64,000 bases of DNA from Eublepharis macularius. Taxonomy: Eukaryota; Chordata; Lepidosauria; Squamata; Eublepharidae. Position numbers and translations under genes: made by a program. The notes beneath the pieces are model-generated. The model was not told the origin of the DNA. It saw nothing but the letters and a program-made list of their open reading frames with translations, and searched no databases. The stretch is taken from positions 61,829,766 through 61,893,765 of the forward strand of contig NC_072801.1 in the NCBI RefSeq assembly GCF_028583425.1, given 5' to 3'. This document shows positions 9,870 through 22,800 of this stretch, one piece after another; position 1 is the first letter of the stretch, and the number at the start of each line of letters is the position of its first letter.

Positions 9870-11810
9870 CATCTGTTTTGATCTAAACATGTTTTAAAAG
9901 CTGGAGATTCTGATAAAGGATCTCTTGCATTGACTGTGGGAGTGAACTAGCCATCAAGGATACTCAGTGCTGCCCCAGACACACTACACAAGCCTTGGAT
10001 ACTGGGCTGAGATGAAACAGTCTTTGTTAGAAGAAACAACCATCCTGTTGTTTCCCTGCCAAAGAGGCATGTCTCCCTTTCCCATTCCTTAACGGGATGG
10101 CTGTTACCTCTGCCCAATCAACAGGCATGTTTGACACAGTCTCTAGGAACATTCCCTGTTTCCCCTCAAAAACTGATCAGGAAACAAAAAAAAAGCCACA
10201 ATCTCATCAATTCAACATTTTAATCATCTCACTTTCAATTTGCACTGATAATCCAAAAACCCGATACAATTTTGTTCCCACCTGTTGCAGGGACTGTGTA
10301 CGAGTGCCCCCTCCGGCACTAGGGCCTACTTGCACGCCCTTCAACACAGACACACATAAGCCCCACCCCCATGTTCCATGGCCCGATCCTGCCATTTCCC
10401 TTCAGGGAAACTGTCGAGATTTTTTCCATGATGATCGTCTTTGGGAGTAGCGGAATGTATGCCCCAAGATTCTTCTTTGTGGTATTACAAAAGGGTGGGG
10501 GCACTATAAAGGAAGGGCTGGGGTGTGTGGCAGATTATGAGGTCATCATCCTTGTTAAAATAGTTGAGTATTAAAAACATTTGTGCTAAAAATCTGGGCT
10601 AAGAGAACTATATTTTAACACACACATGGGAAACGACCCCTCACACACGCACTATAAAGTACAGTTTTCATGCACTTTATCCATATGTAATCTGCACAAC
10701 TCGTGTATATATTGCACACGCAATGCAGCTGGTATTCTGTGCAGGCTTAACACAGCACACAACACACACAGTTAAAACCCACAATTTCTGAGGCACATAC
10801 TAGACTACATGTGTGTGTTGAAACACAAGTTAAGTTCGTAGTCAAGTGCTTTAAACCCGGTTGATTTCCTCAAGCGCATCCAAGGAGTTGCGACGTACCC
10901 TTGTCTTGTGCCTCAACTACTCGGTCTAAGAGTAGGGGAGACTTTATTTTGATGCTGCAGACAAAAACAAACAAACACAGTACAGGAAGGTGCCAGTTTT
11001 TGGACACTAGATGGGGAGGGGAGAGAACATCATGAGCTTCAGGTACCTGCTCCTAGCCCAATGATATCCCCCCATAAGCATCAGGGAACTGGGTGTTTTT
11101 GCCCAGAGGGTTACTGGAAGTATGAGCTCGCTACACTGCAAAGTCATAGGACAGCTTCCTCCACAGGAAGTTTCTGGCAGAAGTTATAGAGACAGAAAAT
11201 ATAGAGACCATGTGTTTCAAGGTATGTTTCCTCTTCACAAGAGAATCTGGAGTCAAATTGAGAGACGTAAATGAACAGGCAGCTCAGAAGCAAAGTACTT
11301 TGTTAACATGCAGGCTGTGTGATGTGTACTGTCTATGCAGCAGGACTATCCCGATTGAGCGAGCAGTCAATAGAAGGGACATTTCGCCAGAAGGAGGAAG
11401 ATCTTTCAGAATCCACAGCAGACCAGAAGCCTCTGCAAGGAGAAGGCTACATCCTGGTACGCCGATCATCCCAAATGTGGGGAAATCTGCAGAGGGTGCT
11501 GGCAGCAATGCAGGGAACCAGACCACCAGGCAACCCTGTCTATGGCTTTGCGACTTCTGTCCTTTGCATGGCACAGTCCAGATTGCGATGAGACTGCCTA
11601 CTCAAGTCAAGAGGCATGTGGTGTTTTCTTGTATCCGCTCGCCCGAACCCGGACACTGGCTACGTCAGGCTGCATGCTTCTCCTGTGGAAAGGTGTTTCT
11701 GGCCTGCTCAGGACCTGCAGACGGGAGAAATCCACCAGGTTACTGTCTTCTAACAAATCATGCATGCCAGTTCTGAAAAAAGTTAAAATGGGGAGGGAGC
11801 AGCCACACAT
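9870..11810. other. Intergenic, no gene recognised
   Basis: A 188-codon open frame at 11210-11776 has no recognisable domain or splice context. The rest is ordinary. Confidence 0.4.
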
Positions 11811-12239
11811 GGTCCTTAGAGCTAAACTACACGAGACGAATTACACGAGGACGCTCAAGTGAAGGGAGATGCAATGTTAGCTAGGAAGCAGGGCCGGCGC
11901 GCGCATGGAGGCCAGGTAGGCGGTGGCCTCGGGCGCGCGGGCACTGGAGGGGCGCTGGAAGGGGTGTTGGGGGGTGGAGACGCGCGCAGCGAAGCTGGCA
12001 TGACTTGGCTGCAGCTACTGCTGCAGCCAGTCAGCCAGCCCCTTGCTGCCACCACCGCTGCCACACACCCCAGCCGGGCGCAGCCTCTGTGCGCCGCTCG
12101 AGCCCCGCTGCCGCCGCCACACTTCCCAGCCGGGCGCAGCCTCCACGCACCGCCCCAGCAGCGGCTCGCAGCTTCTGCTCCCGGCTGGGGCGTGTGGGGG
12201 CGGCGGCGGTGGAAGCACGGGGCTGGCTGGCTCCGCTGT

Positions 12240-12725
12240 GTGCTCCTCCGCCCCAGCCGGGCGCAGAAGCCGTGAGCTGCTGCTGGGGTGGCGCACGGAG
12301 CAGCCTCCGTGCGCCGCCCCAGCCCCGGCTCGCAGCTTTTGCGCTCGGCTGGGGCATGTGGCGGCGGCAGCACGGGGCTGGCTGGCTGGCTGCAGCTACT
12401 GCTGCAGCCAGCCACCCCAGCTCTGCTATGCACTCCTCCGCCCCAGCTGCGCGTAGAAGCCGTGAGCTGCTGCTGGGGTGGCGCACGGAGCAGCCTCCGT
12501 GCGCCGCCCCAGCCCCGGCTCGCAGCTTTTGCGCTCGGCTGGGGCATGTGGCGGCGGCAGCACGGGGCTGGCTGCAGCTACTGCTGCAGCCAGCCACCCC
12601 AGCTCTGCTATGCACTCCTCCGCCCCAGCTGGGCGTAGAAGCCGTGAGCTGCTGCTGGGGCGGCGTACGGAGCAGCCTCCGCGCGCCGCTCCAGCAGCAG
12701 CTCGCAGCTTCTGCGCTCGGCGGTC
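12240..12725. repeat. Tandem units of about 182-190 bp inside the GC-rich element
   Basis: CGTGAGCTGCTGCTGGGG recurs at 12271, 12461 and 12643, with the sequence between also repeated. The shorter last step reflects fewer GGCT units. Confidence 0.8.
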
Positions 12726-12754
12726 CTCCACACGCCGCCCAGCCCCCCTGCGGC

Positions 12755-12786
12755 GCGTGATGACGTCTGCAATGACGTCATCACGC
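12755..12786. promoter_or_regulatory. CRE-like hairpin within the GC-rich element
   Basis: GCGTGATGACGTC and its exact complement GACGTCATCACGC flank a 6-base spacer. The right arm overlaps TGACGTCA, the palindromic CREB/ATF site. A degraded version occurs in the related element at 27.4 kb. Confidence 0.5.
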
Positions 12787-13465
12787 AGTCCGTGGCGCGC
12801 CCGCGCGCACACGCTGCCGCGGGCGCCAAAGCCTCTGGCACCGGCCCTGCTAGGAAGCGTAGTTTGAATTTCACCATCCTCTATAGAGCTGGCAAAGATC
12901 ACTTCTCAGAGAGTTTGTTAATAATTGGCAGAGCCTTCAGGGAGGCAAAGAGGAAATTAACAAAACCTCTGAGGAGCAATCTTTGCTGGCTCTTTAGAGA
13001 GAGGTAAAATTCAAACTACGCTTCTCAGCTAACATTGCATCTTCCTTCACTTGAGCATCCTCGTGTAATTGGTCTCATGTAGTTTAGCTAAGAGTAGTAC
13101 CAATCCTTCACCTATCTTGCTTGTTTGTGAGAATGTTTTCATGCTAGAGACCTGTTTGTAAGAACACGAAGCAGAAGGTACTCATCATAACTTTGCTAAA
13201 CACAATTCTCAGGGCCGATTCAAGGCATTCTTTTCACCCCAAGCAAGGACACTTGTCACTTCCTGGGCCTGCGCAGCCACTGGCCAGATCTAAGCCATTA
13301 CCACAAGGGCCAAGCGGCAGGACACAAGGGGCCAAGAAGTGAGTTACTGCTCACGTCCTGCTCTGCTGACGTCTGGGAGCCAGCTGGGTGGCGGCACCCT
13401 CCTCTCTATGCTGTCTACCAAACAGGTGCTTGAGTGGCTCCCTTATGGGATATATATTGGGAACG

Positions 13466-13594
13466 TCACAGAAAGGCCTTATCTACAGTGGCCCCAAAGG
13501 TACAGAACTTCTCCAAGGAAACTGGCTCAGCTTTCAGATGCTTTGAGATGCCAGGCAAAGACCCCTTACTCTGGATGACATCTGAAGTGTCTTT
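13466..13594 (-). CDS. ODAD1: Candidate last coding exon of ODAD1
   Basis: The previous exon ends at 13882 in phase 0. An AG at 13596-13595 opens a phase-0 frame of 42 codons ending in TGA at 13468-13466, beginning KDTSDVIQSKG. The frame fits exactly, but the tract before the AG is purine-rich on the coding strand rather than pyrimidine-rich, and I cannot match the peptide to a known ODAD1 tail. The true end may be another exon further left. Confidence 0.25.
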   Translation of the reverse strand, partial: KDTSDVIQSKGSLPGISKHLKAEPVSLEKFCTFGATVDKAFL

Positions 13595-13881
13595 CTGGTT
13601 TGTAGGTTTGGTTTCGTTTGTTCTTTCTTTCCTGTTCTGTTTCACCGCTGACCTAGTCAGGATGCTTTCCAAGTTATTGGGATGATAGAGTTCAACTGTG
13701 TGTTGTGTGTCTTTTATCAGACTGCTAGTTAGTTTAGAAATATATGAATATTTTTAATAAAAACACTTCCTAACATCCACACCAACCCCTTCCAAAGAAT
13801 TGAGAAGTGCAGAGTTGTTGTTTTTTGAACTCTTCTCAACTCCACCCTGCTCCAAAGGCCTACCTTCCCGCTTGTACCCAC

Positions 13882-16800
13882 CTCCTTCAGGGCTTTTTCT
13901 TTGAGCTCTGCGTAAGTCAAGGGTCTCTGGTCTTCTTCAATGAGCAAGTCATGGCTTGGTCTGTAAAGGACGGAGAAAAAGACGGAATTTGCATGGCAAA
14001 GAGAGGATCCCATGCACTAGTTCCAATTTATTATTTACTTATTTATTTTATTTACTTTCGATTTTTATTCCACTCTCCCCGCGAAGCAGGCCCAGGGCGG
14101 ATGACAAGTAAGTAAAAACATTCCATGTAATTTATATTCAAAACAGTTTAAAACAATAATAACAAAGCAATACAAACCAATCCTACTTTCTGTTCTTCTA
14201 AAAAAAAAGTAGCCCCTATTAAATCCCAAAGAATTCAAGAATGCTGGTCCTACTGAGAAATCCCAGGGATTCTTGCTATTGCCTTCCTTCCTCTGATCTA
14301 CTAGATCTCATTTTCCTCTTTAAAAAAAATCCCTGAAATATTAGCTTTCAGTTTCTTCTGTTCTAACTACAGTAGCTGCCTCTTTTTTTCCAGGAAGGGG
14401 ATTTATGGGTTTAGACAGCAGTTAGACAAGCTGAAAGTACAACAAGTACAGCTTTTTCTAGGCCCAGCAGTTCAGTAGCAGGGAAGCTGCTTTTTAAATC
14501 TGTTTTTAATCTGTTGTTAAACCGCTCTGAGCCCGTCTGACGGGGAGGGCGGTCTAGAAATGTGATTAAATAAATAAATAAATAAATAAGCTGTTCCTGT
14601 TGACTTTCTGCCTGTTGTGAGGCAAATGGCCTTTGGGGAGAAGAAAAGCCAGTGTGCTGTTGTGGTTGGACTACGGGCTTCAACCCCCACTCTGCTATGA
14701 AGCTCACTGGGCGAGTTTGAGGCGGAGAGAGGAAGCAACTGGCCCAAGCCCCTCACGGGAGGCTGGTGAGAACCAGGTTCACCAGCCTTAACTCCCTGAA
14801 GGAAAGGTAGGATAAGAATGTGATAGGGTAGGTAGAAAAATAATTTAAAAAATGGGGAGGCCAATAACTCCCTAGCTCTAATGCAGTATATTCCACTCCC
14901 ATTCTAAACATCTTAAAAACAATCTTTAGTGGCTTTAACCCATTTGCCCCTATTTTGCTTTTAAGGATTTCAGCATTCTCATATCCTTTTTTGGGGGCAG
15001 TGGGAAAATTCAAGGCGGTATTTGGCATTACCCTGCTTCATACCCAGAAGTAGGTGGCCGAATGCTGAGCCGGTGAGGTGGACGCTCAGGCTTCTGTCCC
15101 AAGATCAGCTGCACCGTCTCCAAAGTATCAAATGGCTTGTCTTGTTGCTAAAGAGGAACAGAATATATTGTTTGGGCCAGCAGTCCCCCCCACACCTTAA
15201 AATAAAAAACACAGACTTCGAACAGCTGGCCACTCTGCCTCTTCTACTAACCCAGATCAATCCACTTCTTCTACTCAGTCAAAAAAACTGAGCAAAATAT
15301 TGGTTGTGGCTTTTGTTAGTATCTTGGTTTTCATTTTTAAAAGGATTTCTAGTTCTCGCTGCTTCAGAAAATTAAAGACACAAATGCTCATGGAATGAAA
15401 ACGAGGTACCATTATGCTTTCAGCCACCACAAATTGCATCGCACAGTTCCAAAGTAATGGTTTTTCTCCCCTACACTGGGGCAGTTAGATAAAATTTCCA
15501 CAGAAGAATACATGGACCACCATGTCAGAATTTTTTAAAAAGTAATTTTTCGGGAAAGGTATGTGAGCAGACTTATTTCCTTGTCTTACCTGCAAAAGGT
15601 TAATAAAACACCACAGGGTAACAGTGACTGTGCCCTGACCTGGATGGCCTAGGCTAGCCTGATCTCATTGGATCATGGAAGCCAAGCAGGGTTGGCCCTG
15701 ATTAGTACTTGAATGGGAGACCACGAAGGAAGTCCACAGTCGCTACACAGAGGCAAGCAACGGCAAATCACCTCTGAATGTCTCTTGCCTTGAAAATCCC
15801 ATGGGGTTGCCGTAAGTCTGCAGCAACTTGACAGCACTTTCCATCAACAACTGTAACCCTAGGACTGGGCTGCCCCCTCTAATCCTAGAAGACTCTCAGA
15901 AAAACCCTTTTCTCCAATGAGCTGAAAGCATGAAAAACGATTCCCCCTCGCCCCACCCACGCCTCCTTCAGCCCTTGCTCTTTTTTTCCTCCTGCCAATC
16001 TGCCCTGCATACCTCAGCAATCACGTAGGAATACATAGCCAATAAGTCATTGATCTTTTGCTCAATCAAGCCCATGTAGATCGCGATGTTCTCATCCTGG
16101 GCGGCTGTTGACCCTCCCAGCATTTTCTCCAGCACTGAGGGATCACACTGCAGCTTGCTAAACAGAGACTCGATTTCTTCCAGAGGAGTGGGAGAGAAAG
16201 TGAAATGAATGAATGGCTCCCAAAGCTCTGACTCTCCCAATGTCTCCTAGAGAGCCCAGAGGTCTTGGGCAGTTTCCATCCACCCTTATGGACAATAACT
16301 AACTGACAGAGAGATGCTCTGCAAATCTGCCTACAAGCCGTCTCAGCTGACCAGCGACTGTCACATCTTACGAACCATGTATTGGAACAAGAAGTCATTA
16401 TTTTTTTTAAAAGATGGATCACTGCTCACAGCGTGCTCTCTCAACCTACCTCTGCATCCGATAAAACAAGTTCAGCAAGGTTTCCAAAACTTGGAAAGCC
16501 TTTTTGACTGGAAGCAGCTATGGAAAAACATGTGCGTACCATGTGAGGAGTGAAGCCTCTCAAGTCCCTTTCTATTCTCTGAAGTCCTACCATCCACCTC
16601 CAGCCTTGATGGCAGGCAGAAATGTTTCTTTGCATTTGTGTAGGGCTTCCTGTCAATCAGTTTCACCAAAAACTGCTCCCACTTCCACATTCAAGGATAA
16701 TGAGACTACAGCAAATATATTTCCTGTATTCACACCACTTTGCCCTACCCCACCACCTTCCCAGGCTACAGAGCCGCTCATCCCCGTCTTCAGCTGTCCT

Positions 16801-19800
16801 TCCTGGATCCAGTCTGCTCATTCATCTATTAGCCTGTTAGCTCACACAGCTTCTCTAATCAGACCTCAGAGATGCTGCGTCTTCCTTTCTGTTACCCATC
16901 ACCACTGTTCCTCCTTCTTCCACTGTTCACGGAGATGTGAAGACCAGCTGCTCTGTGCTTTCTCATACGGAGCCCAAGGAAACATTCGCTTGAGATCCTA
17001 TGAATGAGTTCCTTGTGCTCTAGATCACCTCTGCCACCTCTGCCACGGAGCATGTTTCCACTTGCATTAGCATGTCTATTTGCTCAAGATCAATGGACTT
17101 CAATGAGCCCTTGCACAATCAGAGACCAAAGGCTATCTAATTCATAGTTTCTCAAGCCATCATAGATAGAACTGGTACACTGGGGGTGACTAGCAGTAGG
17201 AGGCGCTTAGGACAAGTCAAGTCATAAGGCACCCCCACAATTCATGGAACACTGGCCTGTCACTCTGCTGGATATTTTCCACACATCTGCAAGATTGCTA
17301 TGGGAGTACACCATCTACTCTCCGGCATGTAATAGCGCAGCCTGAAAGTGTCAGTTTTAAGACAACAGCAAGTTCTTAGCCCTTGAGGTTATACCAAAAA
17401 CAACAAAGAGCTTCAAAATGTTTGTGGCCCTCCTTTCCCCGTTAGCAGTCTCTGTGCTTCTTCAAGGGTAGCTCCTGTGATAGGAAAACCTTCCATCTCT
17501 GCTGCTTGCTTCTTACCACTTTTGAACATCTCCCAAATCTTTGTCCGGGACTTCAACAGACGTTCGATCCGCTTTATCTCATTCAAAACTTCCTCCTGCT
17601 GTGCTTCGGCTTCCCGTAACCGTGACAACTTCTCTGCCTCTTTCTGGGCCTCCTGTGTCTGGACTGTCTCTATCTCATGAGTGAGCTGAAGGACAAAGTT
17701 GGGAAAAGGTATGGAACAGAAGAACCGCTTCTACTGTTCCAGGAGGTAGGCAGGTGTATTTTCCAGGAGGCCATTGCCAGGGAGCACCGTGCACAAAACA
17801 AAGTGGAGGGCTAGATATGATAATGGAGGGTGCTTGAAGGGAATGTCTTCCTCTGATAGAGGTTCACAAATTGGGAGGGCCTGAGATGTTTTAGGGAGCC
17901 GAGATGCGCATTCATTCAGGCACAGTGCACAGCAGAGGTGCGCACTCGTTCATGGCAAAGGGCCATGAAGCCCCAACCCAGAACCATCAGAAGTCAATAT
18001 ACTGATTACCTTCAGAGCCATAAATGGACAGATACATGGTGTGTGTTTTTTAAAAGAACGTACCAATTTGCCCACATGCAACATGGCTGCTTCCACAAGG
18101 TTTTGTGTCCAGACAGGAAATTGTCCATTGTCATTGTCCACAGCCTGTATGTTTCCCCCGCTTTTCTGTGATCTTTCCCAAACAATCTCATGGGAAAGCC
18201 TGTAGTCAAAGCACCTTTGCACACTATGTGGACAGGAAAGAGCATATTTTTGCAGGTCCCACCTGTATCAGCTCCATTTTCCTTTCCCCAGCATCCCGCA
18301 GTTGCCACTGCCAGCCCACTACCATATCACCAGGTGGCTTTTTAAAAAAAGATCAGCAATTGCCATTTCGCTGAGCTTTACAGCTATGTGCCAATTATTG
18401 ATTTTCTTTAAAAAGAAGAAGGAAATAGCACTCTGGTGGCACGGGGAGGGGTGACATGGGGGAGGGGAAGGAAGGCAACGAAAGCTATCAGGTGGATATT
18501 CCATCACTGCCGCAAACGTCTCTGCATTCACAACAGCAACAGAAAGAAGAATCACAGAAATCACTGACATGTGGAAGCAGCCATAAATTTGTCTTGGCTA
18601 TGATGGGCAGCATACATTTGTGCTCCTCCTTGAAATCCGTATCAAATCTATATTATTCCAGTATCTAGTAGCTGGTGCTTCTAATTTGCATCTAGAAATT
18701 GTCAAATTTTGCCACCAGAGAGAGATACATTCCACCCACACTGGGATAACTTGGCTGTTCTGCATATATTCCAATAGCCAAATCAGCTTCCTAACCTCAC
18801 CCTGCCCCTCCCCACTAAAAATGTGGACTGTAATTTTCCTGGCAGCAAAAGTCGGACCTCAGGAGTATTTCTGACCGGGGGACGGGGGGGACAGTGAAAC
18901 TGGGAACTCAGATCTCCTTCCCTCACCTCAGCAATTTGTTCTCGGATCTGCTCCAGTTGGTTGTTTTGTTCACTGACGTAGTTGAACTGGGCAAAGTTCC
19001 GTTCCTCCTCTAAAGCAGGAAGGAAAAGCATCAGGTGGGTTCCTACTCTCAAACCAGCCACTGCCAAATGGGATCCAGCATGCCCAGGATGGAAAGGGTC
19101 CCCCAAATCTCATCCTGGGATGCTCTCCCTGCGCAAGGCAGCCCCAAAGCACAGCCTACACTTCCCAGAGGAAAAGGGTCCTTTCCCCACGGACATCACC
19201 TGCAACGAATTTATCCAGGACAGCATCCAGGGAATTCATGCCCGTCAGCTGCAGCAAATTCTCAACGGCGTCTTGGTAAGATTCAAGCAGCTCTTCCTCA
19301 GGCCCTCGCCGTTTGTACTCTTGCTCTGATGGAAAAGAGGAGAGTCTAAAAGCCCTGGTTCCAACCACTCCTGTCACACTCTCAGATCTGTGTTACTCCC
19401 AAACTCCTAGCTTCGGGTTCAAAATGCCTAGTGATTATTGGAACTCCTACTAATCTATCCACAAACATGCATTAAAAGGGCAAGACAGCTTTCCACCTTT
19501 TACCAGAAGTACAAGAAAGTGATTTCAAGCAGTGTAAGAGATAACAAATGCCTGTTATCTTTGTGTATGACCCTCTACAGAATCCAGTGGTGGATCTAAC
19601 TCAAGAAGGGAGGCCCAAGCATGGGACAGAAGGCCATCACTATCAAGCTCAGGGCTCATTTCGAGGGAGAACGCGCAGGAACGCAGTTCCGGTAGTTCCC
19701 CAAAGAGGACACATGACAGGTGGCCCCGCCCACCTGACTCAGCCATTTTGGGCCCGTTTTGGCCTGGATTGGGGCCAAAATGGCCTGGATCGGGCCTCTG

Positions 19801-22800
19801 ACAGGTGGTGAATCACTCTCCCACTCAGTAGCAGCCTGATCTTGACCATTTTAAGCCCTTTTTCAGCCATTTTCAGCCCCTTTTGCCATTTTGGGCCCAA
19901 ATTCGGCCCTGAATGGCCAGGATTGGGTCCAAAACAGCCAGGATAGGTGATGTCAGGGCGTGTGGCATATGCAAATCAGCCATGCTAATGACACACTTCC
20001 AGTGATGTCAAGGGGTGTGGCATATGCTAATAAGTTATGCTAATGAGTTATGCTAATGAGTTCCTCCAGCTCTTTTTCTACGAAATGACCCCTGATCAAG
20101 CTACTACAGTTCAGACTAGTACAATGTGCCACAAGATCTAGAAATGCAGGCAGAGCCAATAACTCTGTCATCTGTTTAATAAGAATGAGAGGGAGTCTGT
20201 GTGCGTGCGTGCGTGCATCCATTAAGCAGACTGCAGAGTCATTTGTTCTCTGCATAGATATTTATACACATATATTAAAACTTTGCCTAAAGTAAACATT
20301 TTAGAACTCCCGAATGTAATGTTTTAGATATGTATATTTTTACCTAACACAAGTAAAAGGATAAAGGAGACGCCTCCAAGACAAAAATAACTAGGTAGGC
20401 TGGGACCACCCATTAAAATAACTAGTTAAGTCAAGACCACCCAGTACAACCCTGAATTCAATTCCAGAATCCCTGCTTTCAATCACTCGACTCTTTCTGG
20501 ATTAGAAAGTGGTCCCATCTTCAAGCTCCCCTGCCATAAGGGATCAGAAGCACCCACTATGGCAGGGCAGGAGGGATACTGGCTCTTCATTCCCCTTCCC
20601 GATCTCCTCCTCACACACCTTTCTTTTCTTTGGCTATCAGTGCCTCCTTGGTGAGCTTCCGCTCCTGTAGTTTGATGGTGATGAATTCATTCATTCGGCG
20701 GTCGTGTTCCAGGATGCAGTTTAATTCTTTCACCTCAGAGTCATACTGTTTTAGATCCTTCTCTGTCTTATCCCGCAGTTGACTCAGGCGGTTCTGTGCC
20801 TCATCCCTGCAATTTACCCCAGTGGACAAAGAGGGACAAAAAATTTTTCGGTGAGGGGAGAGGATAAGCCTAACAATCCCAGTGCCTAACTTCCCTGATA
20901 AATAAATGGAGGACTAATTTACTTCCATTTTTTCCCTAATGGGGACCCAAAGCAGCTTACATTGTTCTTCTCTCCTCTATTTTATTCTTACAACATTGCT
21001 GCAGAGTAGGTCAGGCTGAGAGTGTATGGCTAGCCCAAGGTCACCTAGCAAGCTTCCACAGCGGAGGGGGGGGGGCTCTAACCTACTAGAGCTTAGTGTG
21101 ACACTCTAACCACTACACATCCGTGGCTGTCTTAGCCATACTTTCCCTGTTCCCCATGCCCAAATCTTGTGGGGTGACATGAGAGCTGTGTGAGCTGTGG
21201 ACCAGGCTCAGATCTGTGGACCAGGCTCTTTGGCTCAGATCTTACTGCCCTGGACATCTGCCTGGCATACACATGGTCCCAAATTCAGTCCCCAGCATCT
21301 CCATTTAAAAGACCATTTCTGGAGACTTTTCAACAGCTGGGTGCAAGTCAGAGCGAATTATGCTGGGCCAGCTGGGCCAATGACCCAACCCAGTACAAAG
21401 GCAGCTTCATGTACTGAAAGTGCCATCTGCTGGATCCCCCAGAGCTGCTGGACGAAACAAAGTATCTGGCTCCCAACCACCACAGCAAGCTCAGTCTTCT
21501 GTTACAGAACCAGAGAATTTATTGCCCTGGATCCCACCCAGCACATGAACCCGTGCTGTGGGTGCTGTGTGACTTCATGCGAGCACACAATTTGGTACTG
21601 AGCAAAACTAGAGCAGTGCAAGAATAAATTTTCTAGAGCAACAGTCCTTATGGCCACGGAGACTAAGTGCCTGGGCAGCTTCTAGGCAGCACTATGAAGG
21701 TGACCTCCAGGTTTTGAGGGACTTTGGTGCCTTCCATAGTTTGTGGCCTGGCCCATCATGGGCACAAACAATGCAAATTAAGGAGAAAGATGGATTTATG
21801 TAATATGTAAGAATTTTGCATTTTGAAGCATAGGCTTGGAGTAGATGTATATTCTTCTAGTGCAGCTTATATTCAGCCCCAAGGCCTACAGAGGCCAGAG
21901 TAAAGGCTAGAACTTAGGAGAAGTGGGACTTGGACCTCTGAAGATGTCATAATTTGCGAATGGGAGAAGGCAGCCAAGTAAGCGAGGAGCAATCAACCCC
22001 CAGCGACAGAAGTTACAATCTGACAGCAGTAAGGGGTCAGCATATGGGTATAGGGTATGCTTTTCCCTGGGGCATAGAAGCAGTTTCTCCCTTCTCTAAC
22101 CTTGCATCGTAGGCAGTTGTGGATGAGTTGATCATAGCCCCAATGTTTTGTCGTGTTTCAAGCAGCTCCTGAGAAACAAAACAGAGAGAGGCAGTTTTCA
22201 GATCTATCCTCTTACTACAATACAACTTTAGTGCCCTGTTCCAAAGTTCCATTCCCTTTTACGGGCCCAATCACAGCCCTTCCCTTCTCTCCAACCCGCT
22301 GTCACCCGCTCCACAGCAAAAGCACAGAGCATGATACATATGTTTTGCCACTGTTTTTTAACCTTCCAACCTGAGTTGTCACTGCATGTGTTAAACTCAT
22401 AGGATTCCTTGGGTGATTTTTCCCTTCCCCTCAGAACCGGCTGCACAAATCATCCAACACAAGCCTTTGCAATGATATGCTAAAACTGGAGGGTGCATTT
22501 GCACAGAACAATCCAGGGCAGAATCACAAGCTACGGTTAGTTACACGATCATTTTAAAAGACTTTCTCCCCAACACACACACACTGTTCCAAACGCAGGC
22601 ACTGGGTCTGCTATCTTGAGGGGGCAATGGAGGATTGAAATTCTGCAAATGCAACAAGGGGGGAAAGAGTGAAACAGCCCTCCCCTCCCGCACCATCCTC
22701 CCCCCTGACAAATCAGTCCCAGCAGCAGGAATTGTAAAAAGGGGGCAAGTCTTTTAAAAGGATCATCACCAAACAAAACAGAAGGTGTAATTCTGGCCTT

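Larger units (their letters stand above)
11889..12849. mobile_element. GC-rich hAT-like element nested in the foldback element
   Basis: It is bounded by an exact 8-bp duplication CTAGGAAG (11881-11888 and 12850-12857), the size typical of hAT elements. Its ends are inverted: CAGGGCCGGCGC and GCACCGGCCCTG. It is very G+C-rich, holds tandem units of about 190 bp, and has no transposase. Long frames on both strands are composition artefacts. Confidence 0.7.
11815..13092. mobile_element. Foldback DNA element, family F, copy 1, split by a GC-rich insertion
   Basis: Inverted arms of about 110 bp open CTTAGAGCTAAACTACACGA and close TCATGTAGTTTAGCTAAG. The left arm breaks at 11888 and resumes at 12850 with CTAGGAAGCGTAGTTTGAAT. 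The centre includes CAGAGCCTTCAGGGAGGCAA. A second copy of this family lies at 27.0 kb. Confidence 0.7.

Noticed and set aside
11210-11776. A 188-codon frame with scattered cysteines that might suggest zinc fingers
   Set aside because: Cysteine spacing does not fit a known finger pattern and other frames over the same bases are also open.
11855-12902. Several open frames of 130-250 codons on both strands in the GC-rich block
   Set aside because: They overlap on opposite strands, consist of low-complexity alanine, arginine and proline runs, and arise from GC-rich tandem units in a mobile element.
15640-15735. Possible functional 5S rRNA gene
   Set aside because: Only the central part resembles 5S rRNA, it is fused to a SINE body, and similar copies are scattered in both orientations.
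16504-17007. A 167-codon plus-strand frame in an ODAD1 intron
   Set aside because: It is antisense to the gene, has no recognisable domain, and shows no splice context.
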